Source of the DNA: Sphingobacterium yanglingense
Lineage (GTDB): Bacteria > Bacteroidota > Bacteroidia > Sphingobacteriales > Sphingobacteriaceae
Assembly (NCBI RefSeq): GCF_004363245.1
Contig: NZ_SNYV01000011.1
Coordinates: 1,302,001 to 1,366,000 of the forward strand
DNA: 64,000 nucleotides
Direction: 5' to 3'
Made by a program: the position numbers and the translations under genes. The notes beneath the pieces are model-generated. The model was not told the origin of the DNA. It saw nothing but the letters and a program-made list of their open reading frames with translations, and ran no database searches. This document shows positions 17,901 to 26,968 of the stretch, piece after piece (position 1 is the stretch's first letter; every line of letters begins with the position of its first letter).

Positions 17901-18504
17901 GGGACTGTCTGAAAAAGGTGAGCCACGGATATTCGATGCCGAAGGAAACATCAAAAGCTGGAAAGATGGCCGTATCACCGACATTAATGCATTAGCCTAT
18001 GCAGGGACGATGGTTCCGCCATTTCACGGTGGTATGTTCATCCATATGCATTACAAAGGATTTACGTTGAGCCCACAGTTCACATTCAAAGCGGGACACA
18101 AAATGCGCCTATCAACGACTCGGATGGATATGTTCCCACGGATTACAGCAGATATCGCTAATAGGTGGCAAAAAACGGGCGACGAAGCCATTACTGACAT
18201 CCCAAGAACGTATGACACAAGCTCACCAGGTCCTGTATGGGACGACTATTATCGTAAATCTGACCGTTGGATAGATGATGCCTCCTTTATTAAATTAAGA
18301 TCATTAACCTTAAATTACAGGTTGCCAAGCCAATGGATACAATCGGTGTTTAGCGATGTCAACATGTCGTTCCAGGCCAACAATTTCTTACTATGGTCTG
18401 CTAATAGCCAAGGAAGTGACCCTGATTACGTCGACCTGAATACCGGATCTATCGGTCTTCCTGCATCGAAAAACTATGTATTTTCATTAAACTTTAAATT
18501 TTAA
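14983..18504 (+). CDS. SusC-like TonB-dependent outer-membrane receptor with STN domain (system 2)
   Basis: A 1173-residue outer-membrane transporter. The hydrophobic signal starts at Met31, after a polar extension. It is followed by the STN domain (about 55-118), the carboxypeptidase-regulatory-like domain (about 138-215; 'LRGRVLSSDKQPIPGVLITV'), a TonB-box region near 'QVDVIVSTGYQ', the plug ('VLKDAAASSIWG', 'ASNGVIVITTKSG') and the barrel ending 'YVFSLNFKF'. The terminal Phe is the usual BAM signal. Plug and barrel are complete. It works with the SusD lipoprotein 8 bp downstream, and its STN domain ties it to the FecR upstream. The cargo is unknown. Confidence 0.93.
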   Translation: MNLHKKKQCVRNGSVFEHKSSSLLPKPATIMKLSTALLTFASLQVSAYSYSQQVSLSKKNSSLNRVLHEIREQSGYNLLYNSDLINSKGAVNINLKNASVEEALRQTLAGKGLGYSIKDKTVLIHELKADPTNNSLEQQQRALRGRVLSSDKQPIPGVLITVSGTNNKTQTDKDGYYSLKVFQNAPTIEASYVGYETVVKTISKDQQELNFTLIVKQNELEQVDVIVSTGYQTLPKERATGSFSFVSEDKLKLTNMAATDFAKGLEGMVPGLLVGPSGALEIRGAASLRAGTRKVLIVVDGFPVESGNFTINPNDIQNISVLKDAAASSIWGVRASNGVIVITTKSGMNTEGKAVFEISSNLSFDTSPDFGKLRPASTSEFIDFEVETIKKGWINFNNLGNNNYSPVAGLFYQKHLGQIDDQQLEAGLNILRSYNSLDQKDLFYRSAVQKQLNLSIRGGSEKYKYFLSSFYTNQLTSLVGNKNDNFNFNFKNDLQVLPNLNLSLGVNSTFIKNNIPNDGYSFIDSRPYLRFLDDNGNYVQHSSRIGSHLQQGYYDKGYLDWGYNPLQNMRGTDKTSETFASRIQVGAEYKIIEGLKFSSQYQTELRFINGEKLQTLDTYYARDMANLWRVYNPTKGSYDQLFPKGNIFDKDNGKQNNWTFRNTLNLDRQFGTDHTLSAIAGVELRSIFNRGNNERYYNYDPQALTSDVFNVLALSTFTQDALGGYNSYTWNPAFFSRTDKFFSAFGNAAYTYLSKYTVSGSIRTDQSNLFGTDPKYRYQPLWSVGASWNMSRENFMNNVDFVNRLILRATYGLNGNIGNSSPYPIANTGKNFQTQENMLTFSNPENQFLRPEKTATSNIGIDFSLFNKRLNGSFDYYNRRSFDLLSRSILDATVGFGSADRNIAKMSNHGVELNLNANILRGPFNVDIDLNLGYNKNKVTDVLAPSKTATTYLSGTQPIKDMPLSYLYSYKWAGLSEKGEPRIFDAEGNIKSWKDGRITDINALAYAGTMVPPFHGGMFIHMHYKGFTLSPQFTFKAGHKMRLSTTRMDMFPRITADIANRWQKTGDEAITDIPRTYDTSSPGPVWDDYYRKSDRWIDDASFIKLRSLTLNYRLPSQWIQSVFSDVNMSFQANNFLLWSANSQGSDPDYVDLNTGSIGLPASKNYVFSLNFKF

Positions 18505-18512
18505 GAACGATT

Positions 18513-19907
18513 ATGTCAGTAAAAAATATATTCAAACTTGCCCTAATACCTGCTGTCTTAATGTTTGGGTCATGTGATAAATTTTTGGACGAAACGCCCA
18601 AAGGTGTCGTCATACCTAAAACATTGAATGACCTGGAAGGCTTATTAAGCGCACCTCTAGTCGTCGGCGTAATGCCCAATAACATGAACTACGCGACCGA
18701 TGAGATAGATCTACCGGAGGCAAATCGAGGTCCAGCTACAAGCTACGCCGGCAGAAATGCCTTAAATATCTATGACTATAAGCCTGAACACTATGACGAG
18801 AGTGAAGATGATGCCGACTGGAACAGATCTTACCAAGCAATATATGTCTACAATACGGTACTCCAAGAAGTAGAACGTAACACAGAAAGTGATCTAAACA
18901 AAAAGAACAGACTCAAGGGTGAGGCATTGGTACACCGTGCATACACTTACCTGATACTGGTCAACCAATACGCCAAACACTACAGCAACACGGCGGCTCA
19001 GGATTTAGGGGTACCTCTCCCACTAAAACCAGATATCAATGCCCTGTCAAAACGCGAATCTGTAGAAAAGGTCTATCAACAGATTGAGACTGATCTATTG
19101 GAGGCAATAGATTTATTACCTAACACGCCTACTTACTGGTACCGCCCGAGCAAAGTTGCAGCTTACGGGACGCTCGCACGAATGTACTTGTATCAGGCCA
19201 AATGGCAGCGGGCCATGGACTATGCAAGCAAGGCATTGGCAATCAAAAGTTTTTTATACGATTATAATACCTTTTCGTATGCAGACCCAAACAATAAACT
19301 GGCTAATCTAAAAGGATATCCGGGTAGCTCGATTGAGAAGAAGCAATTTATCTTCCATAAATACCAATTGCGGGCAGGTGCATTTTACTTTGAGTTCTTG
19401 ATAAATCAGGATTTTTTCAAGCAATATACAGCCGGAGATCTACGCGAAATGTTTGGCACCAGTAATAAAGGCTACGGAGGTGCAAACCTCGCTGGTGTAG
19501 GTGTGATCGAAAACGCTGGAGCCTATGACTATAACAATGGTGGTATCACGACACAGGAGATGTATCTCGTGCATGCCGAGGCCGCAGCTAGACTGAACAA
19601 ACTGCCTGAGGCACTGGAAAGCCTTAATGTGCTTCGAAAGAATAGATTTACTCCGTCGACCTTTACGGTGTTAAACAGTGGTGAGCAGACAGAGGTATTG
19701 GAATGGGCTTTACAAGAGCGCATGCTTGAACTGGCCTTCCAAGGGCACCGCCTTTTTGATATCAAACGCTTGCACCTTCAAGGCAAGGATATCAATATTA
19801 AAAGGGGTACACAAACCTTTGGACCTACTCATCCGCTGTTGGTATTCCCTATCCCTGCGAAAAATATAGTAAATAATAATAACTTGGAACAAAACCCAAG
19901 GTCTTAA
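18513..19907 (+). CDS. SusD/RagB-family outer-membrane lipoprotein (system 2)
   Basis: A 464-residue surface lipoprotein that forms the lid of the SusC transporter and captures ligand. The signal peptide ends in the lipobox 'LMFGSCDKFLDETPKG', with the lipidated Cys near residue 21. TPR-like helices carry 'GEALVHRAYTYLILVNQYAKHY', 'VAAYGTLARMYLYQAKW' and 'EWALQERMLELAFQGHRLFD'. It is rather short for the family (commonly about 500 or more residues). It is immediately downstream of susC and followed by a strong terminator-like hairpin. Confidence 0.92.
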   Translation: MSVKNIFKLALIPAVLMFGSCDKFLDETPKGVVIPKTLNDLEGLLSAPLVVGVMPNNMNYATDEIDLPEANRGPATSYAGRNALNIYDYKPEHYDESEDDADWNRSYQAIYVYNTVLQEVERNTESDLNKKNRLKGEALVHRAYTYLILVNQYAKHYSNTAAQDLGVPLPLKPDINALSKRESVEKVYQQIETDLLEAIDLLPNTPTYWYRPSKVAAYGTLARMYLYQAKWQRAMDYASKALAIKSFLYDYNTFSYADPNNKLANLKGYPGSSIEKKQFIFHKYQLRAGAFYFEFLINQDFFKQYTAGDLREMFGTSNKGYGGANLAGVGVIENAGAYDYNNGGITTQEMYLVHAEAAARLNKLPEALESLNVLRKNRFTPSTFTVLNSGEQTEVLEWALQERMLELAFQGHRLFDIKRLHLQGKDINIKRGTQTFGPTHPLLVFPIPAKNIVNNNNLEQNPRS

Positions 19908-19913
19908 CTTACT

Positions 19914-19946
19914 GAAGCGTCCGAAACTGAATTTTCGGACGCTTTC
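19914..19946 (+). terminator. Hairpin between susD and the TlpA-like gene
   Basis: GAAGCGTCCGAAA (19914-19926) pairs with TTTCGGACGCTTTC ending at 19946 and is followed by TTTA. It probably ends most susCD transcripts and lets only some reach the next gene. Confidence 0.75.
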
Positions 19947-19961
19947 TTTAAAACAATATTC

Positions 19962-21371
19962 ATGAAGCATATTTTATTAGTTCCAGTTGCCTTATTGTTA
20001 TCGGTATGGTGTTATGGCAAAAGCATATTAAGTGGCGTTCTCCCTAAAGAAAAAAATGCATCTTATAACCTGTTTATCAAAGAGCTACGCACAACATCAG
20101 CGATCGATAATCCAATTGAAATGGAGATCACAGCAGGTCCCAATAATAGATATCAGTTTGACGTTTCGATCAACAAGCCAACATTCTTCAACTTGAGTAT
20201 TGTGGTAGAATCTAACGACGGTCATAAGACTAACAGCAATACCGTTTTATATCTTGAACCTAAGCAACACTTAAAGCTTTCCTACCTTATGCAAGGTAAC
20301 ATGGTCATCAGACCAAACTATCAAAAGGTAAATAATAAAAACAATAAATTACTGATCGAGATCCAACATAGATTAATGGAACTGAACCGCGAGCTATATT
20401 ATCAGAAATTCGAGCCTATTCAGGGTAAGACTATGCTGAACCGTTTCTATCAGTTGAGTGACAGTATACTGTCCAAACATAGAATACACCCTGAAGTGCG
20501 AAAATACATACAGTTTTATACTTTTGATGAATATAATGCTGCATTATACAGAAATAGTATGGAACTGTCCAAAAAAGAGAAAGCTGATAATAGCACCTAT
20601 TATACACAACCTAAAGATCCCTTGTATTTTTTCAATGATCCAATGCTTTTGGGCTTTTATACAGGTATCAGTAACATTATTAACTATCTCGATATAGCCT
20701 GTGGTATGAGACCTTATAGCCAACGAAAGTCATTGGCAGAAATAAAAAAACAGTATGACATATTGGACAAATTGATTACGAATGGAGAAACGAAGGATCA
20801 GGTATTAGCTCGCTTGCTAGGTAATTATGTAACGCGATATCAGGCGGGGGATTCGTTTGAGCAAGATCTGGAAGCTTATAAAGAAACGGCTGTAAACATT
20901 AATAATGAAGAGCTCCGTACACAGAATATAAGGAGCTTTGAAAATTTGCGCTATACGTTGCCTGGTGCAGACTGCCCCCCTATACCGCTTATCAAGAGCT
21001 CTGGCGACACCTTATCACTGAACGACTATAAAGGTAAATATCTACTGATTGATCTATGGGCCTCTTGGTGTGTACCTTGCATAAAGATGATGCCCCACCT
21101 ACAAGCTTTGGAAAAAGCATACGCAGACAAAAACATTGTTTTTGTTGCCTTATCTATTGATTCTGATCGGTTGAAATGGTTAAATAAGATCAATGAACTA
21201 CATCTGGAAGGACATCAACTATTAGATCAAAAGAGCGAATTTGCTCGGCTTCTAAATGTGACGGGAATTCCACACTACATGTTATACGATCCACAAGGTA
21301 AATTAATCCACTATAAAACTGCTACGCCAGACTCTCAACAATTTAAAGAGTTGCTGGATAGTTACCTTTAA
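19962..21371 (+). CDS. TlpA-like thioredoxin-fold protein, exported (system 2)
   Basis: A 469-residue protein with a signal peptide (about 1-19), an unassigned helical N-terminal region of about 320 residues, and a C-terminal TlpA/AhpC-TSA-type thioredoxin domain. The active site 'WASWCVPC' has Cys370 and Cys373, and the cis-proline loop is 'VTGIPHYMLYD'. Such proteins reduce or shuffle disulfides in the periplasm or at the outer membrane and are frequent last members of Bacteroidota SusCD operons, where cargo containing thiols or peptides is suspected. It lies 54 bp after susD, across a hairpin, and ends in its own terminator. Confidence 0.88.
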   Translation: MKHILLVPVALLLSVWCYGKSILSGVLPKEKNASYNLFIKELRTTSAIDNPIEMEITAGPNNRYQFDVSINKPTFFNLSIVVESNDGHKTNSNTVLYLEPKQHLKLSYLMQGNMVIRPNYQKVNNKNNKLLIEIQHRLMELNRELYYQKFEPIQGKTMLNRFYQLSDSILSKHRIHPEVRKYIQFYTFDEYNAALYRNSMELSKKEKADNSTYYTQPKDPLYFFNDPMLLGFYTGISNIINYLDIACGMRPYSQRKSLAEIKKQYDILDKLITNGETKDQVLARLLGNYVTRYQAGDSFEQDLEAYKETAVNINNEELRTQNIRSFENLRYTLPGADCPPIPLIKSSGDTLSLNDYKGKYLLIDLWASWCVPCIKMMPHLQALEKAYADKNIVFVALSIDSDRLKWLNKINELHLEGHQLLDQKSEFARLLNVTGIPHYMLYDPQGKLIHYKTATPDSQQFKELLDSYL

Positions 21372-21395
21372 AAAAAGAGAAAAAATCAAATAAAG

Positions 21396-21429
21396 AAGCC
21401 GTCCCAAAATAAATTTAGGACGGCTTTAA
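21396..21429 (+). terminator. Terminator of system 2
   Basis: AAGCCGTCC (21396-21404) pairs with GGACGGCTT (21418-21426), followed by TAATT; it lies 25 bp after the TlpA-like stop codon. The region from here to 21600 holds no gene that I recognise. Confidence 0.75.
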
Positions 21430-21600
21430 TTATTATGTTTCGTGTTAGGCTCTGTCTAGAGCTCTTCGATTTCTTTTGGCTTAAAGGGCTGGTATAATGC
21501 ATGATTAATTCTCAGGAAGTCCATCCTTTCTCAATATACGAACACACTCAATACTTACGATCACCTTCTACCATCCCTTGGGCATGGCCTAAAGTTGTTC

Positions 21601-22392
21601 TTAAAAGTTTCGTACCAGCCCTAAGCCGAATGCCTTATTTTGATAAAAAGGTGTTATCATAGTTGAGGTTTGCTTTTCTTTACCAGACAGTAACCCATTG
21701 ACCTTAGGGTATAGCCAATAGGCTAATTCGGTAGAGAGAATACCAAACCCAGCACCTGCTACCACATCATTGACCCAATGCCTATCATTCACAGTCCTAT
21801 ATACTCCGGTAAAAATGGCAAAAGGATAGCCAGAGATACTCAGCCAAAAATTGGTATCCTTATACTCTCTGAACATAAATTGCGCAGAAGAAAATGCAGT
21901 CGCGGTATGTCCCGAGGGGAACGAGAGGTTATTAGACCCATCGGGCCTTTCTTCACCGATAAGATGCTTCAGCGGAATGACCATTGCTGCAGAAATCATT
22001 TGTGATGTCGCATAGATGATGCTCCTATCCCTGAAATTGTGCTTTCCTTTTATTCCTAGCGCATTTAAGCCATACACCATTGCTGCCGGAGCGTACTGTG
22101 TATAGTTATCCAATGTAATGCGCTTGGGTTGATGCTCGTATATTTCATCCTGAGTGGAGGTATTGAGTTTCTTTATGGCATCACTATTCAATCCTACTAT
22201 CCCAAACCCGATGAATACCGTAGGGGCAATAAGATATTTGTAATTTAACTTATAGGTGTTGTCTGTTTGAATCGAGACAATGCTATCCTGAAAAGTGCCA
22301 TCAGCATTTCGAAGACTGTCCTGTGCAGCTAATCGATAGGTTGTCGCGAGGAGCAATACTAAAGTTATCACATTTTTGTTTATTCCTAACAT
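21601..22392 (-). CDS. PAP2-family phosphatase
   Basis: A 263-residue membrane-associated acid phosphatase-type protein. The three PAP2 signature blocks are intact: 'KHLIGEERP' (K-x6-RP), 'FPSGHT' and 'YRTVNDRHWVNDVVAG' (R-x5-H-x3-D). A signal peptide or first membrane helix is at 1-22, and further hydrophobic segments follow. Family members dephosphorylate lipid A, undecaprenyl diphosphate or phosphatidylglycerol phosphate. The next genes upstream are a receptor, a two-component system and mprF, so a role in envelope lipid charge is plausible. Part of its 3' end is duplicated as a relic at 9063-9120. Confidence 0.88.
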   Translation of the reverse strand: MLGINKNVITLVLLLATTYRLAAQDSLRNADGTFQDSIVSIQTDNTYKLNYKYLIAPTVFIGFGIVGLNSDAIKKLNTSTQDEIYEHQPKRITLDNYTQYAPAAMVYGLNALGIKGKHNFRDRSIIYATSQMISAAMVIPLKHLIGEERPDGSNNLSFPSGHTATAFSSAQFMFREYKDTNFWLSISGYPFAIFTGVYRTVNDRHWVNDVVAGAGFGILSTELAYWLYPKVNGLLSGKEKQTSTMITPFYQNKAFGLGLVRNF

Positions 22393-22467
22393 TTCGATGA
22401 ATTTGCGTTTGTTTCTAATCTTTAATTATTTACTTTATTTAAATATTTTCAAGCACAGCCCTGCCTT

Positions 22468-24879
22468 CTAAAACTTATAGCTGTACCCCAACCGAACGAC
22501 TTGTGTTTCGTAATAGTCATTACTTGTATAATTAAACCCCAGCCCATCTATTTTTCGTCGGACAGTCATCGTATTAAAGACATCTGTGGCATTAACGAAT
22601 AGCTCGCCCTTGCCTTTTTGCACGGATTTTTTCAACCCTGCATCCATAGAAAATCGGGATTGGATCTTACCCTGCGGTATAATATCCGGAGCGAGATAAA
22701 TCGCTGTAAGCTGCGCATCCCAGCCGCCAGCAAAACGGAAATTATTGTTCAACTTGAAATTTCCGGATAGAGCCGATTGACGGTCGGCCGAAAAAGTATT
22801 GGGCCGAGGATACAGGTTGTGGACGGTAAAGGCATTTATCTGGTTTCTGTACACATTGCCGTTGATATTAAAGGAATAGACCGGAGAAACTTTTTGGTTC
22901 AAAATTACTTCCAAACCCGAGTTATAACTTTTACCTGCATTCTGGAATATAGCATATATCAAGGTACTGCCTGGAACCGTACTTGATATTCTAGTTATAG
23001 TACCATCTGCCATGCGATGGTAGAATGCAGAGTAGAAATAACCGCTCTTCCAAGTATTCTTGTATCCTAACTCTATTGAATTTGTGAACTGAGGACGTAA
23101 CGCTGGGTTTCCGACCTTGATGATTTCGGCATCATCGTACTTTGGAAAAATACGGATGTCGACTTCATTTGGCCGATCTACCCTTCGGTTGTAGAATAGG
23201 GATACCTTATTGTTGTCATTCAGCTTATATGCCAATCGCATATTCGGGAATGGCTGTGTATAATGGTAACCATCACTTTTGTATGTACTATGATCAGGAT
23301 TTACATCATACTGTATCTTCACATATTCTAGACGAAGACCAAGTTCGGCTTCCCATTTTTCATTTTCGAACACATAATTGCCGTACAAAGCAGGTATTAG
23401 CTCCTTATAATCGGCCCATCCTCCCGCCTGCATATCTAGAACAGAGTTGACGCCAGATCTGAAATCCATGTTTGTAGGAATATTTCGGTTGCGCAATTTG
23501 ACGCCCGTTTCGATACGCCCATATTTAAATGGTTTGACGTAATCTATATTAAAGTCATAAACCTGTTCGTCCGACAGCAGCTTAAAGGCATCTGTACCTG
23601 TAGATGACGACAGGTAATTATCATAAAAATACTGTTCGTCCTCTCTGTGAAAGGTGTAGTTAAAACTGGTGTTCAACACGTGTCCTGGCTCTTTAAAGCG
23701 GTGCTGATAAGAAGCAGTAACCATTGCAGTAGTTTTCAATTCATCTTCCAAGAATTGCCAAAGCCTTAACCTCTGTGACATATCTCCGTTAAAGAAGGGT
23801 TGATCTCCCCTATCGATAATCTTCTCGCTACCGTACATCCCGGAGAGGGTCAGCATATTCCGTTCGTCCATATTCCAATCCAATCCCGCTTTGGTGGTTA
23901 GGAAATTGGTATTACGGTTTCGCTTCAATTGCGAGTGGATGACTGTACCATCGGCGTAGTTTCGGGTTACAAACTCGTTTTTATTCAGGGTCTGCGTATA
24001 TAGATTGTCGGTCTGTACAAAGACATTAACTTTATCCTTTCTATAATTAAGAGATACTGAAGGGTTGATTTTTGGAGTAAAAGTATATTGCGGTCTGATC
24101 ATCGGAAGATTTTCCTTCCGTAGCCACAGCGAGCCTAGTCCTGCCGTGAACCCCACCTTCCCGTTAAAACCTTCTTGCTTATTCTTCTTCATGATGATAT
24201 TGATGATTCCCGCGTTCCCATTGGCATCATATTTTGAAGAAGGATTGTTGATGATTTCAATTTTTTCGATAGCAGATGCGGGGATATTATCCAACCCTGC
24301 CTGATTACCAAAACCCGTTAGTGCCGTCTGCTTACCATTGACCAGAATCGCTACCTTATCATTGCCCCGTAACTGTACTCTACCATCCTGCACCGTAATG
24401 CCAGGCAGACTTTGCATACTCTGCAAGACTGATCCACCATTTTGGCTGATATTGTCGGCTAGGGTGTAGGTCTTCTTATCCAGCCTATTACTTATACCAG
24501 CAGCTTGGGCGCTTACCGTGACCCCTTCTAGCTCCGTTGCAGCTGCTTCCAGCTCGATAACGGGAATATCCAAAAATGACGAAAGACTACCGACAAACAG
24601 AGGTTGCTCCTCGTTCTTAAAGCCCATAAGTGTGATCACCAAGCGATAGTTACCTGGCTTGACGTTTGTTATAGAATACCTTCCCTCCTCATTGGTCATC
24701 ACTCCAGTGACAAAAGCGCTATCCTTTTCACTTTTAACCACCACATTCACGTAAGGCAAAGCTAATCGATCCGCTTTATTTTTGACCATACCAGATAACG
24801 TCACTGTGCCTACCTGAGCGTTCGCTATCGCAAATATCATTGTGAAAATCCATACAAAAAGAAATTCTACCTTATTCAT
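22468..24879 (-). CDS. TonB-dependent receptor / outer-membrane beta-barrel protein (non-SusC type)
   Basis: From the start at 24879 this is an 803-residue outer-membrane protein with a signal peptide ending 'IANAQ', a carboxypeptidase-regulatory-like domain ('LSGMVKNKADRLALPYVNV'), a plug ('GITVQDGRVQLRGNDKVAIL', 'KIEIINNPSSKYDANGNAG') and a C-terminal beta-barrel of the OMP_b-brl_3 type ending 'RLGYSYKF'. It has no STN domain and no SusD partner. The frame is open to 24966, but Met30 of that frame begins the signal peptide. A 21-bp motif shared with the response-regulator promoter lies about 95 bp upstream, which suggests control by the adjacent two-component system. Confidence 0.88.
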   Translation of the reverse strand: MNKVEFLFVWIFTMIFAIANAQVGTVTLSGMVKNKADRLALPYVNVVVKSEKDSAFVTGVMTNEEGRYSITNVKPGNYRLVITLMGFKNEEQPLFVGSLSSFLDIPVIELEAAATELEGVTVSAQAAGISNRLDKKTYTLADNISQNGGSVLQSMQSLPGITVQDGRVQLRGNDKVAILVNGKQTALTGFGNQAGLDNIPASAIEKIEIINNPSSKYDANGNAGIINIIMKKNKQEGFNGKVGFTAGLGSLWLRKENLPMIRPQYTFTPKINPSVSLNYRKDKVNVFVQTDNLYTQTLNKNEFVTRNYADGTVIHSQLKRNRNTNFLTTKAGLDWNMDERNMLTLSGMYGSEKIIDRGDQPFFNGDMSQRLRLWQFLEDELKTTAMVTASYQHRFKEPGHVLNTSFNYTFHREDEQYFYDNYLSSSTGTDAFKLLSDEQVYDFNIDYVKPFKYGRIETGVKLRNRNIPTNMDFRSGVNSVLDMQAGGWADYKELIPALYGNYVFENEKWEAELGLRLEYVKIQYDVNPDHSTYKSDGYHYTQPFPNMRLAYKLNDNNKVSLFYNRRVDRPNEVDIRIFPKYDDAEIIKVGNPALRPQFTNSIELGYKNTWKSGYFYSAFYHRMADGTITRISSTVPGSTLIYAIFQNAGKSYNSGLEVILNQKVSPVYSFNINGNVYRNQINAFTVHNLYPRPNTFSADRQSALSGNFKLNNNFRFAGGWDAQLTAIYLAPDIIPQGKIQSRFSMDAGLKKSVQKGKGELFVNATDVFNTMTVRRKIDGLGFNYTSNDYYETQVVRLGYSYKF

Positions 24880-24971
24880 TACTTTGCTATTAAATGCACT
24901 TAAAAATCCAGACAAAGGGCTGGAAAAGCATAAGGACATCTTCCTATTGCTAGTAACAAACTTCAAAAAGG

Positions 24972-24992
24972 ATTTAGAAGAAATTTAGAATT
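24972..24992 (-). promoter_or_regulatory. Candidate response-regulator binding motif, copy 1
   Basis: This 21-bp sequence is identical at 19 positions to 26969-26989. It overlaps the stop codon of the histidine kinase and lies upstream of the receptor gene. The core on the plus strand is GAAGAAATTTnGAATT, with AATTT-like half-sites. Confidence 0.5.
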
Positions 24993-26277
24993 TTAAAGTA
25001 ACCAAGAAAATATGTTCTCCATTTTCAAAACGGTATGACGCATTCCAACCGTGAAGGCGGCTTATCTCTTGAACAATAGACAAGCCCAATCCGCTCCCAT
25101 TACTATCGGTAGACATTCTAGAGAATCTTTTGAACAGCAAATCGGTACGGAGTGCCTGCACTCCTGAATTACGAACTTCAAATTCCGATTTTGACAATGT
25201 CAACGTTATGGAACCACCTGCCGATGTATGTCGTATCGCATTTATGACAAGGTTATTGATCATGACTTCGGTCAATCCCCTGTTACCCTCCACTACTATA
25301 CCTGCTTGAATAGCAGTACTGAGACTTATATTTCTACTAACAAAATACTCCTGTAGGCCATCTATAATCTGATGAACCAAGACGTCAAACGGGATAAGTT
25401 CAGTTTGATCAAACTGGTTATTTTCAATCTTGGCAAGTAGTAGCAGATTTTTATTGATGCGCGCACTTCTTATCAGCGCTTTGTTCATTTCCTCTGCAAT
25501 GTGGTATTGACGTTCAGTCAGATCACTACTTTGCAATAGAATATCCACCTGATTTTTCAATATGGCTAAAGGAGTCTGCAATTCATGCGAGGCATTCTCG
25601 GTAAATTCCTTTTGATTTCTATAAGCGGTGATATTGTGCTGAAGCAGCTTATCCAATGTCGCATTCAACTCCACAAACTCCGTGGTATCGGTTGGCAGAA
25701 AATCAATCTGTTTTTGACTGTTCAACTGGAATGACTTCAATTTATGCAACGTATCCTGAAAGGGCTGCCACAGTTTTTTAGAAGACCTACGGCTCAAAAA
25801 CCAAAAGCCGGCCACCAAAATCAGAAAAAACACTAAGGTAAGCATGGCAATGTAGGCTACAGTTTCTTCTGTTTCTTCCACATTGGTCTCAACTATGAGT
25901 ACATAGTCCCTATTATTGATCTTAATATTCGTCTTTAAGCCCCGAAACCGATCTATTACATCTTTCCTAGTCGCATAGGTGTTTTCCCGTGTTATGGTAT
26001 ATAGACTATCTTTTGATAAGGGCTGCTCTGTATATTTTATCTGACTTACAGGCTGTATTTCATTCCAAAATCGGATGCTCCCTTCGAGTTTCTCATCACT
26101 AATATTCTGCTCATTAAATTCATTTTCTATACGTTCGGCAATGAGATGGTTGTTTTCATCCAGCTCTTTCAGCCAGATCCAATCCACCAAAAGAAAATAC
26201 GAAGGGACACTCAATGCAAATACGACAAATGCAAAGATAGTGAGCTGCTGCAGTGACTTCTGTAATAGATTTTTCAT
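24985..26277 (-). CDS. Sensor histidine kinase (two-component system)
   Basis: A 430-residue inner-membrane kinase. The first helix is about 8-32, a periplasmic sensor of about 110 residues follows, the second helix is about 140-162, then a short linker and a HisKA domain with phospho-acceptor His231 ('NASHELQTPLAIL'). The HATPase domain carries the N box ('MINNLVINAIRHT') and a G box ('GSGLGLSIVQEI'). The ATG at 26277 overlaps the stop of the response regulator as ATGA, which favours it over the ATG at 26286. It probably senses envelope conditions and phosphorylates the upstream regulator. Confidence 0.92.
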   Translation of the reverse strand: MKNLLQKSLQQLTIFAFVVFALSVPSYFLLVDWIWLKELDENNHLIAERIENEFNEQNISDEKLEGSIRFWNEIQPVSQIKYTEQPLSKDSLYTITRENTYATRKDVIDRFRGLKTNIKINNRDYVLIVETNVEETEETVAYIAMLTLVFFLILVAGFWFLSRRSSKKLWQPFQDTLHKLKSFQLNSQKQIDFLPTDTTEFVELNATLDKLLQHNITAYRNQKEFTENASHELQTPLAILKNQVDILLQSSDLTERQYHIAEEMNKALIRSARINKNLLLLAKIENNQFDQTELIPFDVLVHQIIDGLQEYFVSRNISLSTAIQAGIVVEGNRGLTEVMINNLVINAIRHTSAGGSITLTLSKSEFEVRNSGVQALRTDLLFKRFSRMSTDSNGSGLGLSIVQEISRLHGWNASYRFENGEHIFLVTLKF

Positions 26278-26948
26278 CCTTCCCATCTGTAACCGGTGCC
26301 ATAAACGGTTTTTATATATTGTCCGCCTCCTGCATCCCCCAATTTTTTCTTCAGGTTCTTGACATGCGCATATACAAAATCATGATTATCCAGCATGTCC
26401 GCAAGATCGCCTGAAAGGTGCTCAGCCAAAGTACTTTTGGAAAGAACCCGGTTTCTATTCCCGATAAAATAAATAAGCAGATCAAATTCCTTTCTCGTGA
26501 GCGCGATAGATTCACCATGTATCGCAACTGTTTTTGCCAAAAGATCGATTTCCAGCTCGCCCTGCTTGATCGTATTGGTATTGTTAAAGCGTTTTCTCCG
26601 TATCAAGGAATAGATACGGGCAGTCAGCTCCGACAGATGAAAGGGTTTAGTCAGATAATCATCTGCGCCAAGTTGCAGTCCTTCAATCTTATCGTCGACC
26701 GAGTTTTTTGCAGAAATAATAATAACGCCATCTTGCTTATGTTGTCTCGCCAGCTCTTCTAGAATCTTCAGTCCACTGCCATCGGGCAGTGTAATATCCA
26801 ATAAGATACAGTCGTAATCGAACATCGTTATCTTGTGCAGCGCCTCTTTAAAAGAAGAAGCCACCTCGCAGAGGTAGTTTTCTTCGGAAAGATACTGTAC
26901 AATGCTTTTAGCAAGTTCTTTTTCGTCTTCTATTATCAGGACTTTCAT
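26274..26948 (-). CDS. OmpR/PhoB-type response regulator
   Basis: A 224-residue regulator. The receiver domain has the acidic pair 'IIEDEKEL', phospho-acceptor Asp51 ('CILLDITLPDGSG'), 'IIISAKNS' and the Lys of 'LTKPFHLSEL'. The C-terminal winged helix has 'ALTRKEFDLLIYF', 'VYAHVKNLKKKL' and 'IKTVYGTGYRWEG'. It is the first gene of the regulator-kinase pair, joined by an ATGA overlap. A 21-bp motif that also precedes the neighbouring receptor gene lies just upstream, suggesting autoregulation. Confidence 0.94.
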   Translation of the reverse strand: MKVLIIEDEKELAKSIVQYLSEENYLCEVASSFKEALHKITMFDYDCILLDITLPDGSGLKILEELARQHKQDGVIIISAKNSVDDKIEGLQLGADDYLTKPFHLSELTARIYSLIRRKRFNNTNTIKQGELEIDLLAKTVAIHGESIALTRKEFDLLIYFIGNRNRVLSKSTLAEHLSGDLADMLDNHDFVYAHVKNLKKKLGDAGGGQYIKTVYGTGYRWEG

Positions 26949-26968
26949 GTTACAAATCTAAAGATACA

